The position numbers and the translations under genes were made by a program. Shown piece by piece: positions 8,274 through 16,017 of a stretch of 64,000 nt of DNA. Below the pieces are notes generated by a model. That model made no database searches and was not told the DNA's origin. It was given only the letters and a program-made list of their open reading frames with translations. This DNA comes from Streptomyces sp. A2-16. GTDB lineage: Bacteria; Actinomycetota; Actinomycetes; Streptomycetales; Streptomycetaceae. The stretch lies in NCBI RefSeq assembly GCF_018128905.1, contig NZ_CP063808.1, positions 4,774,001 through 4,838,000 on the forward strand, written 5' to 3'. Position 1 is the first letter of the stretch. Every line of letters begins with the position of its first letter.

Positions 8274-8353
8274 TGCATATGGTCATGCAGAGTTATGCCT
8301 GGATGAATGGCAGTCAATGGCTGACTGTTAACGGCGCGTTACGTTCGTACGAA
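8274..8353. promoter_or_regulatory. Divergent regulatory region with three inverted repeats
   Basis: Between the importer and catabolic operons lie TGCAT-N6-ATGCA (8274-8289), CAGTCA-N5-TGACTG (8311-8327) and the palindrome TTCGTACGAA (8344-8353). Such clustering in a 137-base gap fits shared control of both directions, perhaps by the RpiR or GntR proteins of the cluster. The assignment of site to protein is inference. Confidence 0.45.
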
Positions 8354-8391
8354 ATCAGCAACTGCCCAGCTCAGACGTAGGGGAATAACCC

Positions 8392-9393
8392 ATGGATCCT
8401 GTCTGGTTCACCTTCCTCAACGGCGCGGACATAGAGCAGCTCGAACTGACCGACACCGAGATACTCGACGCCGTCGAGGAGGGGCTGCGTGCCCAGGGCC
8501 ACGGCGAGACGGTGATCGAACCGCGCGTCCACCTGGTGCCCGATCCCGCGTTCAACGGTCATTTCAACGTCCTGCGCGGCTACATCGCTCCGCTGGCGCT
8601 GGCCGGGGTCAAGATCGTGGGCGACTACGTCGACAACTACAAGGCCGGGCTGCCCTCCGAGATGGCCCTGCTCAACCTCTTCGACCCGCGCAGCGGCATG
8701 CCGGTGGCCGTGCTCGACGCCACCGCCATCACGGAGATGCGCACCGGTGCCCTGACCGCGCTCGGTGCGCGCCATCTGGCCCGCCCGGACGCCAAGGTGC
8801 TCGGGCACATCGGCGCCCGTGCCACGTCGTACTGGAACGTCCGGCTGCTCGACCGGATCTTCGACCTGTCCGAGATCCGCGTCCACTCGCGCCGCCCCGA
8901 GAGCCGCGAGGCCTTCGCCGGGCGGCTGGAGGAGGAGCTCGGCAAGCCCGTCGTCGTGACCGATGACTGGAAGAGCTGTGTGGAAGGAGCGGACATCGTG
9001 GTGGAGGCGTCCCGGTTGGAGCGTCCGGAGCCGCTGCTGAAGACCGAGTGGATCGCCCCTGGCTCGCTCGTCGTGCCCTACGGGGTGCACAGCGCCGTCG
9101 AGTTCGACCTCACGGACATCATGGACAAGATCGTGATGGACGACTGGGGGCAGGCGCACGCCGGGCCGTTCGGTGCCCTGCGCAGGCATGTGGACTCCGG
9201 CAAGCTCAACAAGGACAACCTCCACGCCGAGTTGGGCGAGATCGTCGTCGGCACCAAGCCCGGCCGGGAGAGCGCCGAGGAGACGAACCTGTTCTGGCAC
9301 CGCGGTCTCTCCCTCTCCGACATCGCCCTGGGCGCCGCCATGCTGAAGAAGGCCGAGGAACGCGGCCTCGGCCAGAGGCTGCGGTTCGCATGA
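8392..9393 (+). CDS. Ornithine cyclodeaminase/mu-crystallin family protein
   Basis: 333 residues of the OCD/mu-crystallin fold: an N-terminal substrate part with RGYIAPLALAGVKIVGDYVDNYKAGLPSEMALLNLFDPRSGMPVAVLDATAITEMRTGALTALGARHLA and a Rossmann part (KVLGHIGARATSYWNVRLLDRIF). Members include ornithine cyclodeaminase, alanine dehydrogenase and ketimine or imine reductases. The nucleotide motif GHIGARA deviates slightly from GxGxQA. It overlaps the HAL-family gene by four bases (ATGA at 9390-9393), so the two probably act in one pathway. Its step in the inferred pathway is unclear; imine reduction or NAD-dependent deamination are options. Confidence 0.85.
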   Translation: MDPVWFTFLNGADIEQLELTDTEILDAVEEGLRAQGHGETVIEPRVHLVPDPAFNGHFNVLRGYIAPLALAGVKIVGDYVDNYKAGLPSEMALLNLFDPRSGMPVAVLDATAITEMRTGALTALGARHLARPDAKVLGHIGARATSYWNVRLLDRIFDLSEIRVHSRRPESREAFAGRLEEELGKPVVVTDDWKSCVEGADIVVEASRLERPEPLLKTEWIAPGSLVVPYGVHSAVEFDLTDIMDKIVMDDWGQAHAGPFGALRRHVDSGKLNKDNLHAELGEIVVGTKPGRESAEETNLFWHRGLSLSDIALGAAMLKKAEERGLGQRLRFA

Positions 9394-10916
9394 CCGCGCT
9401 CGTCATCGACGGCAGGACGCTGTCCTACGACGATGTCGTCGCCGTCGCCCACCACGGCGCCCGGGTCGAACTGGCGGAAGAGGTGCTCCCGCGGCTCGCG
9501 CGCGAGCGGACCGCCGTGGACGACGTCGTCGACCGCCGGGTGCCGACCTACGGCCTGACGACGGGTCTGGGCACCCGCTCCTCGTACGCGCTGCCGCGCG
9601 ACGAGCTCGAGGAGTTCAGCGTCCGCACGGTCCGGGGGCGGGCCAACGCGGTCGGCGATCCGCTCCCGGTCCCCGTCGTACGCGCCGCGATCCTCGCCCG
9701 CGTGAACGGCCTCGCGGGCGGCGGCAGCGGAGTGCGACCGGAGATCCTGACGCTGCTCGTGGCCCTGCTCAACGCGCGGGTGCACCCCGTGATACCCGAG
9801 GTGGGATCGATCGGCGCCGCCGATCTGGTCCAGATGGCCCATGTCGGTCTGGTCGTCATCGGCGAGGGCAGCGCCGAGTTCGACGGCGAGGTGCTCGACG
9901 GCGCCACGGCACTGCGCCGGGCCGGTCTGGCCCCTGCCGTCCTGGGCCCGAAGGACGGACATGTGCTGTGCAGCGCGAGCCCGCTGGCGGCCGGTCAGGG
10001 CGCGCTCGCCCTGCACGAAGCGGCCGCCGTCCTCACCCTGGCCCAGGCGGTCACGGCCCTGACCTACGAGGGCTTCCGGGCCAACACGAGTCCGCTCGAC
10101 GCCCGGGTACTGGCACTGCGGCCCGCCCCCGGACAGTCCCGGGCCGCGCGCGAACTGCTCGCCCTCCTGGACGGCGGTGAGCTGGGCGATCCCCGCAACG
10201 CCCGGCGCGTCCAGGACCCCGTCAGCCTGCGCTGCTCGGCCCAGGTGCACGGGGCGCTGCACACCGCGCTGGACTTCGCCGACACCGCGCTCCGGCCGGA
10301 GCTCAACGGCTGCGGCGACAACCCGGTGGTCCTGTCCGACACCGGCGAGATCCTCTCGTCCGGGAACTTCCACACCCCGGCCCTCGCCCTCGCCTTCGAC
10401 ACCCTTGCCCTGGCCCTGACACAGACCGCGTCGATCTCCGCCGAGCGCATGCGACGGCTGCTCGACCCGGCCGTCAGCGGACTGCCCGCGAACCTCTCGC
10501 CGTACGGTCCGGAGCGCTCGGGCTTCGCCCCACTGGCCAAGACGGCGCAGGCGCTAGTCGCCGAGATCCGCATGCTGTCCGTACCGGTGAGCACCGACCC
10601 CCGCCATGGCGCGCACGCCGTCGAGGACGACTCGACCAACGCGGCGCTCGGCGCACGGCGGCTGACCACGATCCTCGTCCGGCTGCGGCAGTTGCTGGCG
10701 GTGGAGTCCGTGGTCGCCGCGCAGGCGGTGGATCTGGCAGCACCGCCCGTGCTGGGACGGGGGCCGGAGTTCCTGCACGGCGCCATCCGGAAGGTCGTGC
10801 CCCGTCTGGACGACGACCGGGCGTGCGGGGCGGACGTGGAGGCGGTAAGCCGCGAGGTCCTGGGTGCGGACGAGGTCCGGGGTGCACTGCGCGCCCTGGC
10901 GGGAGGCTCGGCATGA
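9390..10916 (+). CDS. HAL/PAL-fold lyase lacking the MIO triad (paralogue 1)
   Basis: 508 residues, about the length of histidine ammonia-lyase. HAL landmarks are present: YGLTTGLGTRS near residue 53, RGRANAVGDPLP, and SSGNFHTPALALAFD. Where HAL has GSVGASGDLAPLA, this protein has GSIGAADLVQMA: one residue shorter and without the Ser of the Ala-Ser-Gly triad that cyclises to MIO. The Tyr of the HAL YSLRCxPQVHG loop is also replaced (VSLRCSAQVHG). MIO-free relatives are known; ergothionase, which eliminates trimethylamine from ergothioneine, is one. A lyase acting on a substrate with a quaternary amine leaving group is therefore the best guess. Fold confidence is high; function confidence is moderate. 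Confidence 0.88.
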   Translation: MTALVIDGRTLSYDDVVAVAHHGARVELAEEVLPRLARERTAVDDVVDRRVPTYGLTTGLGTRSSYALPRDELEEFSVRTVRGRANAVGDPLPVPVVRAAILARVNGLAGGGSGVRPEILTLLVALLNARVHPVIPEVGSIGAADLVQMAHVGLVVIGEGSAEFDGEVLDGATALRRAGLAPAVLGPKDGHVLCSASPLAAGQGALALHEAAAVLTLAQAVTALTYEGFRANTSPLDARVLALRPAPGQSRAARELLALLDGGELGDPRNARRVQDPVSLRCSAQVHGALHTALDFADTALRPELNGCGDNPVVLSDTGEILSSGNFHTPALALAFDTLALALTQTASISAERMRRLLDPAVSGLPANLSPYGPERSGFAPLAKTAQALVAEIRMLSVPVSTDPRHGAHAVEDDSTNAALGARRLTTILVRLRQLLAVESVVAAQAVDLAAPPVLGRGPEFLHGAIRKVVPRLDDDRACGADVEAVSREVLGADEVRGALRALAGGSA

Positions 10917-10945
10917 CCGACGTCGACGTGCACCAGCCTCTTTGA
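10913..10945 (+). pseudogene. Ten-codon ORF coupled to the lyase stop, possible remnant of a lost gene
   Basis: ATG 10913 overlaps the lyase stop (ATGA) and encodes MTDVDVHQPL before TGA. This start has the coupling seen between the other genes of the cluster, but the frame ends at once and a hairpin follows. It may mark the beginning of a deleted downstream gene, or it may be chance. Confidence 0.3.
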
Positions 10946-10958
10946 CCCCATCGCCGCC

Positions 10959-10988
10959 GGCGGCCCCGCGATCGCGGGGCGAGCCGCC
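10959..10988. terminator. Strong GC hairpin after the lyase gene
   Basis: CCCCGCGATCGCGGGG (10964-10979) is a perfect palindrome flanked by GGCGG and CCGCC arms. It would fold into a long hairpin 40 bases after the lyase stop. No T-tract follows, as is common for Streptomyces terminators. Confidence 0.55.
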
Positions 10989-11149
10989 GTACGGAACTCG
11001 CCGTCGCCGACGAGCCCGCCCGGGCGCTGACCTCCCTGTCCTGGTCGGCGTTGAGCGGCCGCCGGCTGCCCGCTGCGTGTCCGACCGCCGTCGGCGTGCA
11101 CGCCGGCGGCCAGGGCTCTGACCGGCCCTCCGCGCGACCGCGCGGTGCG

Positions 11150-11175
11150 CCTCGCGGATCGCCGATCCGCGGAGG
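11150..11175. terminator. Hairpin just beyond the urocanase stop
   Basis: CCTCGCGGATC and GATCCGCGGAGG arms with a three-base loop, five bases past the end of the leftward urocanase gene. It probably serves as its terminator and separates the two convergent units. Confidence 0.5.
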
Positions 11176-11179
11176 CTGC

Positions 11180-12823
11180 TCACGGGAGAGGAGCAACGCC
11201 CAGGTCGAGCCCTGCCTCCCGGGCCTTCTCGGCCGCCTCCTCGTAGCCGGCGTCCGCGTAGCGGGCCACGCCCAGTGCGGGGTCGGTCCAGAAGACCCGG
11301 CGGATCTTGCGTTCCGCCAGCTCGCTGCCGTCGGCGACCACGGTGATGCCGGTGTGGATGCTGCGGCCCACCCCGACTCCGCCGCCATTGCCGACGGACA
11401 CCCAGGTCGCGCCCTGCGCCGCGTTGAGCAGCGCGGCCAGCACGGGCCAGTCGGCGATCGCGTCGCTGCCGTCGAGCATCCCTTCGGTCTCCCGGGACGG
11501 TGAGGCGACGGCGGCGGGGTCCATGTGGTCCCGGCCGAGGGCCAGCGGACCGATCTCACCGCGCCTGACGAGTTCGTTGAGGCGCAGCCCGACCTCGTGC
11601 CGCTCCCCGAGCCCGAGCCAGCAGATCCGGGCGGGCAGTCCCTGCGGGGCGACCCGGGCACGGGCCAGCGTGAACCACCGCTCCAGGGACGGCGATCGGA
11701 CCACGTCGAGCACGGCGTCCTCGCTGCGGCGCAGGTCCTCCGGGTCGCCGCTGAGACAGACCCACCGGTACGGACCGACTCCGCGCGCGAAGATCGGGCG
11801 TACGTACTCGGCCACGAACCCGGGGACTTCGGCGGCCCGCGACGCTCCGGCCGCCACCGCCTGGGCGCGCAGGTTGTTGCCGTACTCGAAGACGACGGAG
11901 CCGCGCTCGCGCAGCGTTAGCAGGGCGTTCGCGTGCGCGCGCAGCGACACCTGCACGGCGTCACGGTAGGCGGGATCGGGGGTGCGCGCCTGGTCGGGCA
12001 GGTACCCCACAGGCACATAGCCGTGGTCGAGGTCGTGCGCCGCCGTCTGGTCGGTGGCTATGTCGACGGCGACTCGGTCGGCCACCAGCCGGGGCAGGAT
12101 CTCGGCGATGTTGCCGACGAGCGCGATGGCGGCGGGGTCGGATGAACCGGTGAGGTCGGCGACGGCCGCCTCGTAGTCGGGTGCGATGCGGTCGACCCAG
12201 CCCGCGTCCAGTCTGCGCCGCGCGCGTTCGGGATCGACCTCGACGATCAGGCCACGGCCGCCCAGGTTCGCGATGGCCAGCCCCTGGGCGCCCCCCATTC
12301 CGCCGAGCCCGGCCGTCACCACCCGCCGGCCCGCGAGGGTCCCGCCGAAATGGCGGCGGGCGATGGCCGCGAACGTCTCGTGGGTGAAGCCGAGCACACC
12401 CTGCGTGCCGATGTAGAACCAGGCGGCCGCTGTCATCTGCCCGTACATGGTGAGTCCGGCGTCCTCGAGTCGGCGGAACCCCGCCTCGTCCGACCAGGCC
12501 GGCACGACCATCGCGGTCGAGATGAGCACGCGCGGCGCGTCCGGGTGCGTCGGCAGCACCGCCACCGGCTTGCCCGACTGCACCAGCAACGTCTCGTCGG
12601 GGCCCAGCCGTTCGAGAGCGGCGACGATCGCGTCGTACGCCTCCCAGGAGCGGGCCCCCCGACCGCGCCCGCCGTAGACGACGAGCCGGGCGGAGTCCTC
12701 GGCGACGGCCGGGTCGAGGGTGTTGAGGAAACAGCGAAGGACACCCTCCTGCTCCCAACCGCGGCAACGGAGTTCGGCGCCCGTGGGCGCCGGTGTGCCA
12801 AGCCTGGCATTGATTGGATCCAT
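11180..12823 (-). CDS. Urocanate hydratase homologue with altered active site
   Basis: 547 residues, collinear with HutU: LLVQSGKPVAVLPTHPDAPRVLI, LTMYGQMTAAAWFYIGTQG and the NAD site VVTAGLGGMGGAQGLAIANLGG. The segment VFEYGNNLRAQ ... YVRPIFARGVGPYRWVCLSGDPED corresponds to HutU YGNNIRQ ... [22 protein letters not shown], so the conserved active-site Cys (Cys410 in Pseudomonas numbering) is Ala. The enzyme may hydrate a modified urocanate, such as thiourocanate, rather than urocanate. Its ATG at 12823 lies inside a 22-bp palindrome, with TAGATT exactly at -12 to -7, which predicts a leaderless mRNA. No other hut gene is present. Confidence 0.93.
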   Translation of the reverse strand: MDPINARLGTPAPTGAELRCRGWEQEGVLRCFLNTLDPAVAEDSARLVVYGGRGRGARSWEAYDAIVAALERLGPDETLLVQSGKPVAVLPTHPDAPRVLISTAMVVPAWSDEAGFRRLEDAGLTMYGQMTAAAWFYIGTQGVLGFTHETFAAIARRHFGGTLAGRRVVTAGLGGMGGAQGLAIANLGGRGLIVEVDPERARRRLDAGWVDRIAPDYEAAVADLTGSSDPAAIALVGNIAEILPRLVADRVAVDIATDQTAAHDLDHGYVPVGYLPDQARTPDPAYRDAVQVSLRAHANALLTLRERGSVVFEYGNNLRAQAVAAGASRAAEVPGFVAEYVRPIFARGVGPYRWVCLSGDPEDLRRSEDAVLDVVRSPSLERWFTLARARVAPQGLPARICWLGLGERHEVGLRLNELVRRGEIGPLALGRDHMDPAAVASPSRETEGMLDGSDAIADWPVLAALLNAAQGATWVSVGNGGGVGVGRSIHTGITVVADGSELAERKIRRVFWTDPALGVARYADAGYEEAAEKAREAGLDLGVAPLP

Positions 12824-12839
12824 GGATCCAATCTAGTAT
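12812..12839. promoter_or_regulatory. 22-bp perfect palindrome and paired leaderless promoters
   Basis: A perfect palindrome with half-site GATTGGATCCA spans 12812-12833 between the divergent urocanase and GntR genes. On the minus strand TAGATT (12830-12835) is at -12 to -7 from the urocanase ATG; on the plus strand TAGTAT (12834-12839) is at -12 to -7 from the GntR ATG at 12846. Both fit TANNNT -10 boxes for leaderless transcripts. A GntR dimer bound here would block both promoters. Confidence 0.75.
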
Positions 12840-12845
12840 CCGGGC

Positions 12846-13568
12846 ATGTGCCCGCCACCCCCGTCCACACCGGGTGAGGTGCTCGCCGTCACGAGCCTCG
12901 CCGACCAGATCGCCTACCGGCTGCGCGCCGAGATCCTCGACGGGAAGCTGCCGTTCGGCGCCCGCCTCCAGCACGAGGACCTGGCCGCGCGCTTCGGCGT
13001 GAGCCGGACACCCATCCGCGAGGCACTGCGTCAGCTGCAGGCCCTGAACCTCGTCGAGCTGGCGCCCAACCGTGGCGCGACCGTGCGCACCCCGTCCCGG
13101 GCGGAGCTCGTCGAGGTCTACGAACTCCGGGTCGAGATGGAGGGGTTCGCGTGTGCACTCGCCGGCGAACGTGCCTGCGCCGAGGACCTGGACGAGTTGG
13201 AGCGGACCCAGGAACGGCTCACGGAAGCAGTCACCGCGGCCGGAAGCCTGGACGACTCGGAGCTGGACGCGGCCGTGACGGAGGCGAACACCGCCTTCCA
13301 CTCTCTGATCCACCAGGCCGCCGGCAACCGACGTCTGACCGAGTCCATCGAGCAACTGCAGAGCGTCTTCCCCCGCGACTCGGTCTGGCGGGTCATCGCC
13401 CACGACGAGACCGCTCTGACGACCATGAACGTGCACGAGCACCAGGCCATCGCCGCGGCACTCCGCGCGCGTACGCCGGACACCGCGCGCACGCTGATGC
13501 GCGACCACGTCCGCGGCGCCGGTGAGATCCTGCTCGCCCACCTCGACGAGCAGGGATTCTGGGGATGA
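12846..13568 (+). CDS. GntR family regulator, FadR/FCD subfamily
   Basis: 240 residues. The wHTH (residues 16-80) reads SLADQIAYRLRAEILDGKLPFGARLQHEDLAARFGVSRTPIREALRQLQALNLVELAPNRGATV, the standard GntR signature. The C-terminal all-helical FCD ligand domain has the metal-site pattern ELRVEMEGFAC, EANTAFHSLIHQAAGN and HEHQAIAAALRARTPDTA. It is divergent from the urocanase gene, overlaps the next gene by four bases and has a palindromic operator at its own start, so it is likely autoregulated and controls the catabolic genes in response to a carboxylate intermediate. A GTG at 12879 is a possible alternative start. Confidence 0.92.
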   Translation: MCPPPPSTPGEVLAVTSLADQIAYRLRAEILDGKLPFGARLQHEDLAARFGVSRTPIREALRQLQALNLVELAPNRGATVRTPSRAELVEVYELRVEMEGFACALAGERACAEDLDELERTQERLTEAVTAAGSLDDSELDAAVTEANTAFHSLIHQAAGNRRLTESIEQLQSVFPRDSVWRVIAHDETALTTMNVHEHQAIAAALRARTPDTARTLMRDHVRGAGEILLAHLDEQGFWG

Positions 13569-14500
13569 GTCCGCCCTTCGGCCGGGTGCTGGTCATCGGT
13601 GGCGGCGCCATGGCCACCGGAATCGCCGCCCGCCTGTCCGCCGCGGGCATCGAAACCGTCGTGCTCGTACGCCGCCGGGACGCGGTCGCGGCTGTCGGGG
13701 ACGAGATCGCCAGACGGTGCGTGTCGCTCGTCGAGCTCGGCGCGACAGCACGGGAATCCGTAAGGCCCGCGACGGTCCTGGCCGATGAGGCGCCTCGCGG
13801 TTTCGTGCTCGCCGTGGAGTCGGTCACCGAGGACGCGGAGACGAAACGCGCCGTCCTGGCCAGGGCCGAGACGCTTGTCGCCGACGACGGGATCGTGGCG
13901 ACCAACACCTCCTCGCTCCGCCTGGCGGATCTCGCCGACGGCCTGACGCGCCCCGAACTCTTCGCCGGCTGGCACTGGTTCAACCCCGCCGAACTGGTGC
14001 CGCTCGTCGAGGTCACCGGCGGACCGCGCACGGCGCCGGAAACCCTGGAGCGGCTCTCCTCGCTGTCGACGGCGATCGGCAAGCAGCCGATCACACTGCG
14101 GCGCGACCACGCGGGGTTCGTGGCCAACCGACTGCAGTACGCCTTGCTGCGCGAGGCGTACGCGCTGGTCGAGGAGGGTGTCTGTGGCGTGAAGGACATC
14201 GACCGGGCCGTCGTCGCCGGACTCGGGGCGCGCTGGGCGGCGATCGGACCGTTCGCGTCGATGGACGCCGCGGGACTCGATGTCCACGAAGCCGTCACCG
14301 AGCAGCTGTTCCCGCAGCTCTCCCGCTCGACCGGGGTACCGGCCCTGCTCCGGGACGCGCGAAGCAGCGGTGCGACCGGGATGAAGGGGGGCCGGGGGCT
14401 GCTGGGCGACTACCCGCCGGACACAGCCCGCGAGATCGCGGCGCGCCGGGACGCGGTGCTCGCGCTGCTGGCCGCAGCAGGACGGGAGACGAAGGAATGA
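13565..14500 (+). CDS. 3-hydroxyacyl-CoA dehydrogenase-fold enzyme, carnitine-dehydrogenase-like
   Basis: 311 residues with an NAD site VLVIGGGAMATGIAARLSAAGI (GGGxMxxG), then TNTSSLRLADLADGLTRPELFAGWHWFNPAELVPLVEVTGG and KQPITLRRDHAGFVANRLQYALLREAYALVEEG, which are the HAD family catalytic His and C-terminal domain motifs. The size fits the short L-carnitine/L-gulonate 3-dehydrogenase branch rather than the FadB fusion. It sits between GntR and the second MIO-less lyase with four-base overlaps on both sides. Oxidation of a beta-hydroxy acid or betaine intermediate is plausible. Confidence 0.88.
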   Translation: MSPPFGRVLVIGGGAMATGIAARLSAAGIETVVLVRRRDAVAAVGDEIARRCVSLVELGATARESVRPATVLADEAPRGFVLAVESVTEDAETKRAVLARAETLVADDGIVATNTSSLRLADLADGLTRPELFAGWHWFNPAELVPLVEVTGGPRTAPETLERLSSLSTAIGKQPITLRRDHAGFVANRLQYALLREAYALVEEGVCGVKDIDRAVVAGLGARWAAIGPFASMDAAGLDVHEAVTEQLFPQLSRSTGVPALLRDARSSGATGMKGGRGLLGDYPPDTAREIAARRDAVLALLAAAGRETKE

Positions 14501-16017
14501 CGTCTCTCGCGGCACCCTTGGCGGCCGGAACGGAATCGGACGAGGGCGCGCTCGTGCTCGGCGACCGTTCCCTGCGCCCGGCCGACGTGGTGGCGGTGGC
14601 GCGGGGCCGCCGGGTCCTGCTCGGCCGTGCCGCCCGTGAGCGGATGCGCGCTTCCCGCGCCGCACTCGAGGAGGTGCTGGCCCGTGGCGACGCCGTGTAC
14701 GGACTCACCACCGGCGTCGGCGCCATCAAGACCGAGGCGATCGAGGCCGACCGTCAGGCTGCCTTCCAGCCCCTGTTGCTGCGCGCGCACCGCGTGGGGC
14801 ACGGGCAATTGGCGCCCGCCGAATTCGTCCGGGCCGCCATGGCCGTACGGGCCGCGGGCTTCGCCGTCGGCGTCGCGGGCGTACGGGAAGAGGTCGCCGA
14901 TGCCTTCTGCCGTGCCCTCGACACGGACGTGACGCCCCGCGTCCATCTGCTCGGCTCGATCGGGCAGGCGGACCTGAGCCAGATGGCCGAGATCGGTCTG
15001 GCCCTCATCGGTCACGGCAGCGACGGCGCGGCACTGGTCTCGCGCGGCTGCACACCGCTCGCACTCGGCCCGCGCGAGGCGCACGCCATCGTCAACAGCA
15101 ACGCGTTTTCGGTCGGCATCGCCTGTCTCGCCCTGGAGCGGGCCACCCGAGCCGTCCGGGCCCTGGACGTGTCGGCGGCGCTGTCGCTCGAGGCCCTGAC
15201 GGGAAACGTCGACGCGATCCACCCGGCCGTCGCCGGAGTACGGCCGTACAGCGGCGCTCACGAGACGATCGCCCGCCTGCGTGCGCTGCTGGCCGGCGGC
15301 GCTCTGCTGACCGGCGCCAGACCGGCCCGCGCCCTCCAGGATCCGCTGGCGTTCAAGGTGGTGCCGCAGACACACGGTGCGGCCCGTCAGGCGCTCGGGC
15401 ACTGCGACAGCGCGGTCGAGGTCGAACTCGCCTCCTCGGGCGACAGCCCGATCGTGCTCGTCGACGAGGGGCGCGCCATCTCCACCGGCAACCACGACAT
15501 CGCCCCGGTCGCCATCGCGCTCGACTACGCGCGGCTCGGGCTCGCGCAGGCGGTCACGATCGCGGGCGAGCGGGTGCAGAAGCTCCTGGACTCGGCGTTC
15601 ACCGGCCTGCCGACCGGGCTGCGCGCCGATCCCACCTCGCCCGACGACGGTCTGGCGATCGTCGCCAACGGGGCGGCGAGCCTGGCCGGCGAGGCACGCC
15701 TCCTCGCTCAGCCCGTCACCCTGGAACAGCCCACCAGTGCCATCGCGGCAGGCATCGAGGACCGGATCACGATGGCGCCGACCGCGGCGCGCCGCCTCCA
15801 TGAAATGGCCGGTCTGGCGCTGCGGTTGGCCGCCGTCGAGCTGATGTGCGGCGCCCAGGCCGTCGATCTCCGCGGGTCCGTCGGCGAGTTGGGCGAAGGA
15901 ACCGGACGCGCCTATGCGGCGGCTCGGCGATCGCTCCCCTTCGTCGGCGCGGGCGAGGCACCGGACGGAGACCTCGACGCGCTGGAGGACTGGCTCACCG
16001 GCGACGACGTCCCGTGA
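14497..16017 (+). CDS. HAL/PAL-fold lyase lacking the MIO triad (paralogue 2)
   Basis: 506 residues; YGLTTGVGAIKTEAIEADRQAAFQPLLLRAHRVGHG marks the HAL N-terminal region. The MIO site is replaced by GSIGQADLSQMAEIG, the same one-residue-shorter form as in the protein at 9390. It keeps the Asn in HAIVNSNAFS but has DPLAFKVVPQTHG and STGNHDIAP where HAL has the Tyr loop and SGNFHG. Low identity to paralogue 1 outside these motifs suggests two different substrates or a heteromeric enzyme (HAL is a tetramer with shared active sites). GTGA coupling at 16014 links it to the cupin gene. Confidence 0.88.
   Translation: MTSLAAPLAAGTESDEGALVLGDRSLRPADVVAVARGRRVLLGRAARERMRASRAALEEVLARGDAVYGLTTGVGAIKTEAIEADRQAAFQPLLLRAHRVGHGQLAPAEFVRAAMAVRAAGFAVGVAGVREEVADAFCRALDTDVTPRVHLLGSIGQADLSQMAEIGLALIGHGSDGAALVSRGCTPLALGPREAHAIVNSNAFSVGIACLALERATRAVRALDVSAALSLEALTGNVDAIHPAVAGVRPYSGAHETIARLRALLAGGALLTGARPARALQDPLAFKVVPQTHGAARQALGHCDSAVEVELASSGDSPIVLVDEGRAISTGNHDIAPVAIALDYARLGLAQAVTIAGERVQKLLDSAFTGLPTGLRADPTSPDDGLAIVANGAASLAGEARLLAQPVTLEQPTSAIAAGIEDRITMAPTAARRLHEMAGLALRLAAVELMCGAQAVDLRGSVGELGEGTGRAYAAARRSLPFVGAGEAPDGDLDALEDWLTGDDVP

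Noticed and set aside
9078..10373. Long open frame on the minus strand opposite the first lyase
   Set aside because: Shadow of GC-rich coding sequence; the plus strand gives a full HAL-fold protein with proper coupling.
11180..16017. Ordinary histidine utilisation (hut) operon
   Set aside because: MIO triad absent in both lyases, active-site Cys absent in the urocanase, no hutI or hutF/G, and a quaternary-amine importer instead of a histidine permease.
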